64,000 bases of DNA from a virus. This document shows positions 26,442 through 34,464 of this stretch, piece by piece; position 1 is the first letter of the stretch, and each line of letters begins with the position of its first letter. Location: positions 62,001 through 126,000 of the IMG/VR virus record IMGVR_UViG_3300020473_000013. One strand, written 5' to 3'. Under the pieces are notes generated by a model, which saw only the letters and a list, made by a program, of their open reading frames with translations, had not been told where the DNA came from and ran no database searches. A program made the position numbers and the translations under genes.

Positions 26442-26602
26442 CCCGTGCGCGTCTTCTGGTCTGGCCAATCGGCCTGCGCTGGCAGATCGAGGTATGCCGC
26501 GGTATCTTGGGCAAATATCTCGAACCCGCGCGTCAACACGAGGAACACTGGCGGTCGTAGGTCCGCCTCCCAGACCAGAAGGCGAATCAAGTGCCAAAGC
26601 AT
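26438..26602 (-). CDS. Possible small protein, 54 aa
   Basis: An ATG frame preceded by ACAGGAGG with 7-nt spacing, one of the strongest ribosome sites in the region. The sequence begins MLWHLIRLLVWEADLRPP and ends ADWPDQKTRTG; it is rich in Trp and Leu at the N-terminus. No family recognised. The frame is short and could be chance; the ribosome site is the main support. Confidence 0.4.
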   Translation of the reverse strand: MLWHLIRLLVWEADLRPPVFLVLTRGFEIFAQDTAAYLDLPAQADWPDQKTRTG

Positions 26603-26651
26603 CAACACGCCTCCTGTAAGCAGGGTCGCCCAATCACGTTACCCTGCGTCG

Positions 26652-26671
26652 CTCGGGTCAAGACACCCGAG
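26652..26671 (-). other. Stable hairpin after ssb-like gene
   Basis: CTCGGGT and ACCCGAG pair over a 6-nt loop, 16 nt after the stop. No T-run follows on the minus strand, so it may stabilise the mRNA end rather than terminate. Confidence 0.5.
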
Positions 26672-26686
26672 AATTGTCAGACGGGA

Positions 26687-27946
26687 TCAGTCATCCCAAT
26701 CGTCGTCGTCATCGTCGAGGGCAGGCTTCGACTTCTTCTTGCCCTTCTTCTTGGTACCGGAAGAGGAAGTCTTCTTCTTGGACTTCTTCTTGGGCGGTGC
26801 GTCGTCATCGTCATCGTCATCATCATCGTCGATGGCTGACTTGGCCTTCTTCTTGGCGGAGGAGGACTTCTTCTTCTTGGACTTGGCCTTCTTCTTGGGA
26901 GGCTCGTCATCATCCTCATCATCGTCGTCATCGTCATCATCGAACGACGGACGCTTCGGCTTGGACTTCTTGGATTTCTTCTTGGACTTGGCCTTCTTCT
27001 TGGGAGGCTCGTCATCATCGTCATCGCCGTCATCGTCGAGGTCGTCGTCATCGTCGAGGGCAGACGCTTTCTTGCCAGACTTCTTCTTGCCCTTCTTCTT
27101 CTTGGAAGAGGAACCGAGGTCGAGGCTGTCGTCGTCGAGGTCGTCGCCATCATCGTCGTCATCGACCTCATCGCCGCCGAAGACTTCCATGCGCTTGAAG
27201 TCCTCCTTGGCTTGCTCCTCACCCATGCGACCCGCCGCGTCGAGAAGCTCAGGATTCAGGTTCCAGACGAGGTACTCCTTCTCCTCATCGGTAAGCGGCG
27301 TACGGCCGTCGACCTTGTCAGCACTGTACTTATCGGTGCCAGCGGCCTTTGGCTTGAACTTAACGTTCACGTCCACGCCGTGCTTCGGGTGAGAAACGTC
27401 GAACGCCTTCTTCTCACCAGACTTCTTGCTCTTGACGATGTTGGTCTCGCCGAGCTCCTGCATACGAGCGACAAGGCTGTTGGTGAGGCGAACAACACGA
27501 ACGGGAGTCCACGACTTCGACTTCATTTCCTTGTAGCCGGTCTTCTTCTCCTTCTTGGTCGGCTCAGCCTTACGGGCTGGCTCGTCCTCCTGGATGTCGC
27601 GAATGATCGCGTTCACCAGATAGAAGTGCTCGTTCCGCATCGTTGCGTCCTGGCCGCCTTCGGTAGACAGGTCGCAGTACGGACAGTGAGCGTCGAGAGG
27701 CTCGTCCTCGTTCTCCGGGTTGAACGACACACAGAAGCGCGGGATGGTTACCAGCTTCTTCTCCTTGCCTGCCATGATCTTCACCCAGTGGCGACGAACC
27801 GGCAGGATATCGGAATCGAGGAAGCGAAGCTGCACCCACTCATCGGGATGGTCTTGGAACTTGAACAATTCGACAAGTTCCTCCAAGCGCAGGGAGTCAT
27901 TCTTCCCAGTCTTGGGTTTCATGTTGGAAAAGCCACGACGGGCCAT
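26687..27946 (-). CDS. gp32-like single-stranded DNA-binding protein with Lys/Asp block tail
   Basis: 419 residues. The N-terminal 230 residues look like a phage gp32-type SSB: VTIPRFCVSFNPENE, HCPYCDLS (87-94, zinc ligands), FYLVNAIIRD and WTPVRVVRLTNSL. From residue about 250 to the end the chain alternates poly-Asp blocks with Lys-rich blocks of the type EPPKKKAKSKKK, repeated four times, and ends DDDDDDWDD. T4 gp32 and bacterial SSB also end in acidic tips that dock replication partners. The same WDD tip ends the acidic protein at 36132. A TGTAAAGA motif lies 39 nt before the ATG. Confidence 0.75.
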   Translation of the reverse strand: MARRGFSNMKPKTGKNDSLRLEELVELFKFQDHPDEWVQLRFLDSDILPVRRHWVKIMAGKEKKLVTIPRFCVSFNPENEDEPLDAHCPYCDLSTEGGQDATMRNEHFYLVNAIIRDIQEDEPARKAEPTKKEKKTGYKEMKSKSWTPVRVVRLTNSLVARMQELGETNIVKSKKSGEKKAFDVSHPKHGVDVNVKFKPKAAGTDKYSADKVDGRTPLTDEEKEYLVWNLNPELLDAAGRMGEEQAKEDFKRMEVFGGDEVDDDDDGDDLDDDSLDLGSSSKKKKGKKKSGKKASALDDDDDLDDDGDDDDDEPPKKKAKSKKKSKKSKPKRPSFDDDDDDDDEDDDEPPKKKAKSKKKKSSSAKKKAKSAIDDDDDDDDDDAPPKKKSKKKTSSSGTKKKGKKKSKPALDDDDDDWDD

Positions 27947-27984
27947 AGTGTTCTCCTCTATACAAACGATGCGCTAACACAATG

Positions 27985-27992
27985 TCTTTACA
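27985..27992 (-). promoter_or_regulatory. TGTAAAGA promoter motif before ssb-like gene
   Basis: Minus strand AAAGTGTAAAGACATTG overlaps the stop codon of the sigma-like gene and precedes the SSB start by 39 nt. Confidence 0.45.
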
Positions 27993-29019
27993 CTTTTGTC
28001 AGCTCAGGACATTCTTCCTGCGTCTGCTGGCGCATTCTGGAAAGTTCGTCTTGGGTAAAATGTTCGCCTATATCTAACACCAGTCGGGCGCACCCGTTGG
28101 TGTCAGCGTGTTTGGCTAAATACATTACTATATTTTCAGTCTCGCTCCTCTCGAAGTCTTCAAACACGTCAGCCTTACCTCCAATAACGCTGTGGAGGTT
28201 CTTGTTGCCGTCGTCCGTCACCATGTCGTCAAGGCTGACGCTGTAGTTCAGGAAGCCGGTATTCTTCTCGGCGATTTTCTTCCTGTGGGACTGCGGAATG
28301 GTATAGGCGATCCCGTATTCGTGCTCGGACGTTCCACACGTCTGGGCGTTGAGAACCCACCAGTTGATGTAGGAGGTCAAAGCGCCTTTGTTGCTGTCGT
28401 ACTTGTCGATAGCCAAGAGGATACTTTTCAGGATCGACTGGCGAACATCGTGGAAGTCGAAGTTGGACCCGTTAGCCTTGATGTAGATTTTGGCTTGGCG
28501 GGAAGACAGCTTAACGTAGTGGTCGAGCACCTTGGACCGAGATTCGTAAAACTTTTCGAGGTACGCTTCGCCGATCGTGACGATGCGATACAGGCCTTGT
28601 CGGTCCTTACAGCCTGCGAGGTGTGACTCCATGTCCAGCTCATGCTTTATCTGGAAGCGCGTATTCCCGCTGACCATAAGCATCTTGTGGTATCTGCTCA
28701 CGTAAGTGGAATGCTCGCGGAGGAACCTCGAAGCGAAGGCATGTAAGAACGAACGTTCCAACCGGGCCTCACGCAGCAGCCTGAATTTTTCCTCCCTGTT
28801 CTCGGATACTAGAAAGCAACAAAGAAGCTCGATAGTCCTGTCACGCGGAAGGGAACTAGGCTTCCTCTTACGATTGGCAGACACAAGGGCCAGTATATAA
28901 GACACCTGAACGTCGAAGGCATCCGTGTTCAGGATGATCGGCTCAAGTGCCTTATACAGAAAGAGGTCCAGCACTTGTTGTATCTGCTCACCTGTTAAAT
29001 TTTTGTCTGCAAGTGACAT
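27988..29019 (-). CDS. Sigma-70-like transcription initiation factor
   Basis: 343 residues from the ATG at 29019 (AAGG upstream); a longer upstream reading runs through the previous gene and is rejected. Residues 187-230 match sigma region 2: FDFHDVRQSILKSIL, AIDKYDSNKG, ALTSYINWWVLNAQT (compare FDP.RG..F.TYA.WWIRQA). IPQSHRKKIAEKN at 241-253 resembles region 3.0 and SVSLDD (261-265) the strand after it. Region 4 is not obvious. It could be the T4 gp55-like factor that reads the TGTAAATA promoters. The N-terminal 180 residues are novel. Confidence 0.7.
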   Translation of the reverse strand: MSLADKNLTGEQIQQVLDLFLYKALEPIILNTDAFDVQVSYILALVSANRKRKPSSLPRDRTIELLCCFLVSENREEKFRLLREARLERSFLHAFASRFLREHSTYVSRYHKMLMVSGNTRFQIKHELDMESHLAGCKDRQGLYRIVTIGEAYLEKFYESRSKVLDHYVKLSSRQAKIYIKANGSNFDFHDVRQSILKSILLAIDKYDSNKGALTSYINWWVLNAQTCGTSEHEYGIAYTIPQSHRKKIAEKNTGFLNYSVSLDDMVTDDGNKNLHSVIGGKADVFEDFERSETENIVMYLAKHADTNGCARLVLDIGEHFTQDELSRMRQQTQEECPELTKV

Positions 29020-29038
29020 GACACAACCTTGTGTTGGA

Positions 29039-29794
29039 TTAGGATTTGCGGCTAGCCTCCACGAGGCAGTCCACGATGTTGAACTGCGAAGGAACGCGGC
29101 GGGTCTTGTTGCGCTCCTTGTATGCACGAACGATGTGCTCGATGCGGAGAGCGGTACCGGTGGCTTTCTGGAAGCGATGCAGGACTGAATACTTGACCGC
29201 ACGTGTGACTTCCAGATACCACATGAAGGCCTGACGCTGTTCGCCCAGCTCGTCCTGCAGGTCGTAGTTGTGCTCCTGGAGTTGCTTTTCGTTGTGCTTG
29301 ACCGTTGCGAACTTACCGCGCACTTCCTGGAGTGCGGACTCGGACTGATGGAGCTTGGCGCGTACCGGCGTGAACTGCTGCTCCATCTGGGACATGTGCT
29401 CGGCGAGGCGCTTGTTCTCCGCTTCATGGTGCTGGCGCTCGATCTCGCGTTCGGCTCCTTCGTCGATCTCGCGATCCATAAACAGGTCGCGCTGGGCGGT
29501 GACCTTGGCGAGCTTGGCCTCGGTACGTTGAGCATTGGCACCGGATATCTGGAGAGCGTACTCCAACTGCTGGACACGTTCGTTGGCTGCGTTCAGAGAA
29601 GACTCCAAAGCGCTGGTGTGTTCGACGCGCTTGCGCACGTCGTTCTCCAGCAGGATCACCTTGTGCTCGTCCGGAATCTCCGCGTACGGAGGTTGATCCA
29701 TAGGAATGCCCGGAGAAGCCTTGATCTGATCAAAGGGGCTCATGGATTCCTCGGACGGAACGATCTCCGGACGGTGTTGATTATGTTCGGTCAT
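29039..29794 (-). CDS. Coiled-coil protein, 251 aa
   Basis: Not recognised. Residues about 45-185 form a long coiled coil (LENDVRKRVEHTSALESS, RVQQLEYALQIS, EHMSQMEQQFTPVRAKLHQ). The C-terminal 60 residues look globular (AFMWYLEVTRAVKYSVLHRF). The ATG has AGGAG upstream. A scaffold or host-interaction role is possible, but nothing in the sequence specifies it. Confidence 0.75.
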   Translation of the reverse strand: MTEHNQHRPEIVPSEESMSPFDQIKASPGIPMDQPPYAEIPDEHKVILLENDVRKRVEHTSALESSLNAANERVQQLEYALQISGANAQRTEAKLAKVTAQRDLFMDREIDEGAEREIERQHHEAENKRLAEHMSQMEQQFTPVRAKLHQSESALQEVRGKFATVKHNEKQLQEHNYDLQDELGEQRQAFMWYLEVTRAVKYSVLHRFQKATGTALRIEHIVRAYKERNKTRRVPSQFNIVDCLVEASRKS

Positions 29795-29804
29795 TGCTGC
29801 TCTC

Positions 29805-30494
29805 CTATACGTCGTTCTTAATGAGGAACGTGGCGGCCGCCACGAGGTGTTTACATAAACCTGGAGCCAGGTCAGGGTTCATGACCACTGGAGGCTCCCC
29901 GTTACTGTACACGATACGGCTAGCACCGTGCGCGGCATTGGCATACTCGAAGGTGAATACGTAGGACTCGCAGTCACAAGATACGATCACCTTCTTGTGT
30001 TTGTTGATGGGCTTGTCGGCAGGGTTGCCTTCCTTGCCGATCTCGGCTCCGATGATGAAGGTCTTGTGCTTCCGGACGACTTTTGTAGGGCGCCACGGAT
30101 CATCGGTAATGGTGACAGCACGAAAAGCAGGCATACCTGAGCGTGTCTTGGTACGTTTCTTCTCCAGAAGTTCCACGTCCCGTGAGTTATTCACCATGAG
30201 GCGAGGTGTACCACGGACCAACTTGCGAAGCGTCATGCCCTTCTTGGATAGCTCGGTCTCCGGAAGCTGTTTCGGAGTCTTCGGGTTAAGTGCAGAGAGG
30301 CGATAAGAGTAAGGCTTACCTCCGAACTGCAACTTCTTAGGCTTGCTAGCCTTGCTGCCGACTCCCATGCCGCTGGAAGGCTTGCGTGCCTTCTTGCGCT
30401 TGGCTTCACCCTCTCGCTTGGCTTTACTTGCCTTACCGCTGGTGTTGCCGCGCGACACGGGGAGAGGCTTGTAGCCTTTCTTGCGCTTCTTCAT
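29805..30494 (-). CDS. Conserved phage protein with SWIM-like zinc motif
   Basis: 229 residues. The first 65 residues are Lys/Arg-rich and disordered. The C-terminal domain has VSCDCESYVFTFEYANAAHG, then GLCKHLVAA, a C-x-C...C-x-H arrangement like SWIM zinc fingers. The pattern NAAHGASRIVYSNGEPP is one I recognise from many phage proteins of unknown function. Likely a nucleic-acid-binding protein. The ATG follows CCGGAGG. Confidence 0.75.
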   Translation of the reverse strand: MKKRKKGYKPLPVSRGNTSGKASKAKREGEAKRKKARKPSSGMGVGSKASKPKKLQFGGKPYSYRLSALNPKTPKQLPETELSKKGMTLRKLVRGTPRLMVNNSRDVELLEKKRTKTRSGMPAFRAVTITDDPWRPTKVVRKHKTFIIGAEIGKEGNPADKPINKHKKVIVSCDCESYVFTFEYANAAHGASRIVYSNGEPPVVMNPDLAPGLCKHLVAAATFLIKNDV

Positions 30495-30558
30495 AAAATC
30501 CTCCGGATGTGGACTGAGGAAATTACCGACGAGGGAGACGGAAAGTCAGGCGCTCGCG

Positions 30559-30828
30559 TTACATGTCCTCATCGTCGGTGTCATCATCATCATCATCATA
30601 ATCGTCGTCGTCGATGTCATCATGCGGGCCGCATCCAAGTCGATCGGGGTCTCCCTCCACAACGATCTTGTAGTTATCGTAGGAGACGAGGCGGCTTCCT
30701 TCTCCTGCGACGATAGACAAACCCTTCATGATGCGGGAGAATCGCTCAAGGTCGATACCCTCAAGATCGGCACCTTCGACCTGGAGGGTCAGGCGCATCT
30801 GCTTGGTGTTCTCAGTTTCGTGGCTCAT
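30559..30828 (-). CDS. Small protein with poly-Asp C-terminus, 89 aa
   Basis: The ATG at 30828 follows GAGGAG, located inside the last codons of the upstream gene. Residues 1-65 look folded (MRLTLQVEGADLEGIDLERF, YKIVVEGDPD). The last 20 residues are almost all Asp (DDIDDDDYDDDDDDTDDED). No family recognised. It shares the acidic-tail theme of the 35-43 kb cluster. Confidence 0.75.
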   Translation of the reverse strand: MSHETENTKQMRLTLQVEGADLEGIDLERFSRIMKGLSIVAGEGSRLVSYDNYKIVVEGDPDRLGCGPHDDIDDDDYDDDDDDTDDEDM

Positions 30829-31714
30829 GGATTCGCTCCTCATTCACTGATACGATCTTGTCGAATACTTCTTCCTGATTTGAGTCGAGCCACACGTAGG
30901 GCTCCAGACCCATGGACTCGTTCTCTTTCTCATAGTACCACTCCAGAGGAACCTGCTTTTTATGCGGAGTGCGACCGGTCACCGCTGTCGTCACCCAATA
31001 CCATCCGGGCTTGCGGTGAGTGCGCAGGAAGCAACGAGAATCAGGACCTGGCTGAGAGACGGACACATACGAGGTGAGGAACTTGGGCGCCATCTCGCTA
31101 TATAGTGCTTTGGCTCCCTCCTTACCTAAGAACAACTGGAACATAGAGAGCGAGTGCGGCTCACACTTGAATACCACAGCAGGGCCTTCCCCATAGACAG
31201 GATCGACAGTCTCGATGATTGCGCTGTCGCTGAGGAACTTGGCGCCGAGTTTCTCCAGAACATGGGAAACAGGGTAAGGCTCAGACGAGATTGCGTTCTG
31301 GAGAAGCGTCAGAACCACGGCGACTTCCTGTATAGTCAGGTGCCGGTCTTGACTAGGGTGAGGATACGTTGTGGTATATCCCCAGATATGCAAAGCATAC
31401 CCGTACTGGGGAAGACTGTGCAGAGGAATCATACCTGCTTTCACTGCACGGTCTCGCTCCTGCTCGGAGAGTGCGTTCTCCTTCGCATTCTTTACACCAT
31501 CCAATGTTACAGGATAGTGCATTCCAGCAGGACGAGGCTCCATCCTGGCCAAGTGGTTCTTTATACCACGAGTGATTTCCTCAAGCTCCTTTGCGCCTTC
31601 CTCTGTAGCGGTAAGGTCTTTGTGTCCTGTATGGAACACCAGGCCCGGGACCTTCTTGCGAAGTTTGCGCACGGCGCCTGATGTTGTGATGAACTTGTCG
31701 GGATAGACGATCAT
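30812..31714 (-). CDS. Hypothetical protein, 300 aa
   Basis: Not recognised. Mixed alpha/beta with notable aromatic segments (LPQYGYALHIWGYTTTYPHP, KPGWYWVTTAVTGR, LEWYYEKENES). The ATG follows AAGGACATAGC, the end of the NADAR-gene... strand neighbour on the other side being the small poly-Asp gene. No catalytic signature is visible. Confidence 0.7.
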   Translation of the reverse strand: MIVYPDKFITTSGAVRKLRKKVPGLVFHTGHKDLTATEEGAKELEEITRGIKNHLARMEPRPAGMHYPVTLDGVKNAKENALSEQERDRAVKAGMIPLHSLPQYGYALHIWGYTTTYPHPSQDRHLTIQEVAVVLTLLQNAISSEPYPVSHVLEKLGAKFLSDSAIIETVDPVYGEGPAVVFKCEPHSLSMFQLFLGKEGAKALYSEMAPKFLTSYVSVSQPGPDSRCFLRTHRKPGWYWVTTAVTGRTPHKKQVPLEWYYEKENESMGLEPYVWLDSNQEEVFDKIVSVNEERIHEPRN

Positions 31715-31715
31715 G

Positions 31716-32177
31716 CTATGTCCTTACCAAGTTAGGGAATTGTTCCATAAGTTCTTCTCGGATTTCCATGAGGATGATACCGAGCCAGTTCTTACCTTTA
31801 CCTCGACAGACTCCCCAGAACGTGTCGTTCCACGTATTACCCTCGACGAGGCGGGCAGGATACGTAGCGATCAGGCGGTGAATCAGGGCCGGGTTCTGTA
31901 AGAACTTTTGGCGCACGATGTTCCGCATGATCTTGACCTTCACCTTCTCCCAATCAGGTCGTAACTGAACAGCGTTCCCTACCTCCTTTGCTTCGCGAGC
32001 CTTGCGTAAGGCGGCTATCATCTGCTTCTCTGCACGCGACCGTGTCTTGGCTGCTTGGAAGGCATGCTCGACCGTCATGTATCTGACACCACGGCGCTCG
32101 ATCAGACTGAAGGAGAAGTTGCTAAGGAAGGCATACTGTCCTCGAAAGTCGTCGATCACTTTCTGGGGATCATACAT
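31716..32177 (-). CDS. NADAR (YbiA-like) domain protein
   Basis: 153 residues from the ATG at 32177 (GGAG seven bases upstream). NADAR motifs in order: FLSNF at 17-21, YMTVEHAFQAAKT at 33-45, the Lys-rich helix WEKVKVKIMRNIVRQKF, and LVEGNTWNDTFWGVC...NWLG at 110-133. NADAR proteins hydrolyse N-glycosidic bonds; some remove ADP-ribose from guanine in DNA and so reverse DarT-type toxins. A phage copy may protect phage DNA from ADP-ribosylating defences or act in NAD metabolism. The fold call is firm; the anti-defence role is inferred. Confidence 0.85.
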   Translation of the reverse strand: MYDPQKVIDDFRGQYAFLSNFSFSLIERRGVRYMTVEHAFQAAKTRSRAEKQMIAALRKAREAKEVGNAVQLRPDWEKVKVKIMRNIVRQKFLQNPALIHRLIATYPARLVEGNTWNDTFWGVCRGKGKNWLGIILMEIREELMEQFPNLVRT

Positions 32178-32187
32178 AGGGCGGCTC

Positions 32188-32430
32188 CTACTGCGTAGCG
32201 ACGAACGCCAGAGCTGGTGACGCATTGGGATGAGGAGGGAGAGGACCGTAACCCAGCTCCTTAGCCTTACCCAGACACCAAGAGCGTGTGACTTTAGAGG
32301 CGCAGCTCGGACATACGGGCATGACGCCATCGGCCCACCAGTATAAGGTTTGCACGTCGCAACGAACACACTTCTCGATACCGTAACGGAGGAGTTCCGG
32401 ATCGGTCTCTTTCATTACCTGTACGCTCAT
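32188..32430 (-). CDS. Small zinc-ribbon protein, 80 aa
   Basis: CVRC at residues 21-24 and CPSC at about 40-43 form a zinc-ribbon-like pair. The remainder is short and Pro-rich at the C-terminus. The ATG follows AAGGA. It lies directly before the NADAR gene and probably shares its transcript. Confidence 0.7.
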   Translation of the reverse strand: MSVQVMKETDPELLRYGIEKCVRCDVQTLYWWADGVMPVCPSCASKVTRSWCLGKAKELGYGPLPPHPNASPALAFVATQ

Positions 32431-32440
32431 GGTGTTGTCC

Positions 32441-32833
32441 TTATTTCTTGCGACCCAGATCGCTTGGATCGGTCTCGTCAGTAATAAACATCGTCGGGCC
32501 CTTGTTGTACGCAGGAGCCACGCGCTGTTTCTTGCGTTCCGTCTCCATACGCGCCTTCATTTCACGTAGGGCCATATCGCCTTCGTACTTCTCGTCCCGC
32601 TTCTGGTACGTGTGATGTCCGCGGAAGTCAGAGGTGCCAGTTGCTTTACGCTGTTCTCGATCCTGATGCCAGCGGTCAGGCATGTTAGGCCTCAGCTCTC
32701 GCTCAAACTGCCTTTCGCGTTGCCTCTTCTTGTGGTTGCGCTCCTTCTTTACCTTGTTGCGTTTGTGAGCACGTTGAACCTCCTGCCTACGTTCCTCCTC
32801 GATAGGCTTAGGCTTCTTCCTCTTGTCCCACAT
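32441..32833 (-). CDS. Highly basic charged protein, 130 aa
   Basis: Not recognised. It starts at ATG 32833 with GAGG upstream, inside the end of the preceding gene. It is dominated by Lys, Arg, Glu and Gln (ERRQEVQRAHKRNKVKKERN), probably one long charged helix or disordered, and ends DETDPSDLGRKK. Possibly nucleic-acid binding. Confidence 0.7.
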   Translation of the reverse strand: MWDKRKKPKPIEEERRQEVQRAHKRNKVKKERNHKKRQRERQFERELRPNMPDRWHQDREQRKATGTSDFRGHHTYQKRDEKYEGDMALREMKARMETERKKQRVAPAYNKGPTMFITDETDPSDLGRKK

Positions 32834-33050
32834 CGGACGATCCTCGCTTATAACGATCAACGACGTTGCTAGCGGCACGCGCCGCGTTGCGAATCCGGTC
32901 GGCAGCTTCGTCGCTACCTCCGACCGCTGGCTCGTACACTGCGAAGCCTGCGCGAATAAGCTCCTCGACTAGGGAGACGGGGAGCACGACGTATCCTTCA
33001 GGGATCAGGCCGCTTGCGCGTAGTTCAGCAGCCGTAAGCTGCTCAGCCAT
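32808..33050 (-). CDS. Hypothetical protein, 80 aa
   Basis: Not recognised. MAEQLTAAELRASGLIPEGY is followed by a hydrophobic helix LPVSLVEELIRAGFAVYEP and a charged tail. The ATG overlaps the stop of the upstream coiled-coil gene, and its 3' end overlaps the next gene by 26 nt. Confidence 0.7.
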   Translation of the reverse strand: MAEQLTAAELRASGLIPEGYVVLPVSLVEELIRAGFAVYEPAVGGSDEAADRIRNAARAASNVVDRYKRGSSDVGQEEEA

Positions 33051-33348
33051 TGGTCGGCACTCCGCGCGTCTGAACGTTCTTGATGTTGTGCTTGGCACAC
33101 AGGTCCGTGAGTTCCTTGAGAGCAGGGAGCTCCTCGTTATAGAGGTCCTCGATCTCCTTCTGCGCCTGCTCGATCTGTTGGCTACGCAGCTTAGCGTGCT
33201 CCAAGGCTTCGCGCACGGAATTGAAGGGTCCAGGTGTTGCAGGAGGTCCAATCAGTTCCCCTTTGAGAGTTGCGAGCTGTTTGGAGAGCTGTGTGTACTT
33301 TTCCTCGAGGAGGGAAACCATGCGACGGGCTTGCTGGAGATTACTCAT
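33043..33348 (-). CDS. Coiled-coil protein, 101 aa
   Basis: Not recognised. Two heptad-rich helices (RRMVSLLEEKYTQLSKQLAT and LRSQQIEQAQKEIEDLYNEE) flank a Pro/Gly hinge, so a helical hairpin is likely. The ATG overlaps the TGA of the methyltransferase-like gene (ATGA). Confidence 0.7.
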   Translation of the reverse strand: MSNLQQARRMVSLLEEKYTQLSKQLATLKGELIGPPATPGPFNSVREALEHAKLRSQQIEQAQKEIEDLYNEELPALKELTDLCAKHNIKNVQTRGVPTNG

Positions 33349-34076
33349 GACTTCTTCCTTCCTTTTGCGCGGCGTTTCATAGCTACATACCGCGATGTGT
33401 CGTTGACAATGCCCACCGTCTTGGCTACCTTACGGGCGACCAGAGGGAAGGGGTTGTGGATGCAGGACGTATCCACGATTAGGCCGTCCTGATATATGTC
33501 GATGATGTCCTGAGCGCAACGGCTAGGGTTCACCGAGCTTAGGTCCGCTGTGGAGTGGTGGCTGTTAAAAGCAAACACGACGCAGACCTTGTGGCGCTTC
33601 TGATTGTTCAGGAAGCGATGTTCGTTTGAATCGTCGTCTAACCGCATGATGACCGAAGACTGACTGACTACCTTGAAGCCGGAAAGCATGGCGCTGTACA
33701 CGACAGCTATCAGAGCCGACACCTCGACAAACAGGACGATGTGTCCGTTAGGTCGGAGCACGCGACGGCATGCCGAGAAGTATCTGTCGTTATACGTTCG
33801 GAACGCTGAAGGTTCCAGCAACGTGCGTACCAGAAAATCAAAGTGATCAGGATACGACCAGATGAGGCCGACGGACTCCGGCTTCAATCTACCGAGGCCT
33901 GTGTGAGGATTGTCGTACAGCAAGGCCAGTTTCTTATTCTTGGTAATGAACGATCTGCGATCCTCTTGCATAACGACGTTTCGCGTGGCGGAAACGACAT
34001 TCCCTCCATGCTCCTTGCACGAGGAGATTATAGGAACGTCGTAAGAGGAACACCCGCAACTATAGACGTTCTTCAT
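33345..34076 (-). CDS. Methyltransferase-like protein, possibly degenerate
   Basis: 243 residues from the ATG at 34076 (AGAGGTGG upstream). The middle resembles the catalytic half of N4/N6 DNA methyltransferases: SVGLIWSYPDHFDFL at about 67-81 in the position of motif IV, ACRRVLRPNGHIVLFVEVS for motif VI-like strands, and IVDTSCIHNPFPLVARKVA where beta-class enzymes have DPFxGSGTT. The key D/N-P-P-Y and the SAM-loop glycines are not intact, so it may be inactive or an atypical family. The N-terminus has CGCSSYDVPIISSCKEH. Confidence 0.5.
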   Translation of the reverse strand: MKNVYSCGCSSYDVPIISSCKEHGGNVVSATRNVVMQEDRRSFITKNKKLALLYDNPHTGLGRLKPESVGLIWSYPDHFDFLVRTLLEPSAFRTYNDRYFSACRRVLRPNGHIVLFVEVSALIAVVYSAMLSGFKVVSQSSVIMRLDDDSNEHRFLNNQKRHKVCVVFAFNSHHSTADLSSVNPSRCAQDIIDIYQDGLIVDTSCIHNPFPLVARKVAKTVGIVNDTSRYVAMKRRAKGRKKS

Positions 34077-34086
34077 AGGCCACCTC

Positions 34087-34464
34087 TCAGTTGAGTCTGG
34101 CCTCGTCACCGTCCAGGTTCTCATCAGACGCAGGAGGGTCGAACTCGGAACGGACCTCGGGAATCTTGTCGGTGACGTGCAGAGAGAACGGAAAATCCAT
34201 GGTGCTGTCGTTCTGCCACTGTTCCAGCATATCCACGAATTTGCCGAAGCCAACCAGAACGTCAGCAGGCAAGTCACCCAGCAGCTTGATCTCCACCATG
34301 TTCGCATCAACTACGGTGTAACCCATAGAGTTGTCGGACAGGTCGTAATACGCGATGAACTGGAACCCATCGCTAATCGGATAAAGGACGTAGCAGGTGC
34401 TCTGGATTTCCTGCATCTGCCGTTGAAGGTCCTTGATCTGGCTTTGAACGCTCGCAAACTTCAC
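34087..34464 (-). CDS. Hypothetical protein, 125 aa
   Basis: Not recognised. A GTG start with GGAGGG upstream, coupled to the preceding gene (GTGA). A short N-terminal helix (VQSQIKDLQRQMQEIQ) precedes a beta-rich domain (YVLYPISDGFQFIAYYDLSD, GYTVVDANMVEIKLLG). The tail is acidic. Confidence 0.7.
   Translation of the reverse strand: MKFASVQSQIKDLQRQMQEIQSTCYVLYPISDGFQFIAYYDLSDNSMGYTVVDANMVEIKLLGDLPADVLVGFGKFVDMLEQWQNDSTMDFPFSLHVTDKIPEVRSEFDPPASDENLDGDEARLN

Larger units (their letters stand above)
26165..26686. other. Intergenic region with two possible small ORFs and one hairpin
   Basis: These 522 bases between recA-like and ssb-like hold no large gene. On the minus strand a 7-bp hairpin follows the ssb-like stop, then an ACAGGAGG ribosome site with a 54-codon frame and an ATGA-coupled 45-codon frame. 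From 26303 down to 26165 nothing is visible apart from AT-rich TTGTATAGCG before the recombinase leader. Confidence 0.4.

Noticed and set aside
26444-27400. Long open frames opposite the ssb-like gene and opposite the other poly-Asp genes
   Set aside because: They arise from GAC/GAG-rich codon repeats read on the other strand; they encode Ser/Arg/His repeats and lack ribosome sites.
29848-29855. TGTAAACA as a further late-type promoter
   Set aside because: One base off the consensus and inside coding sequence; kept out of the feature list.
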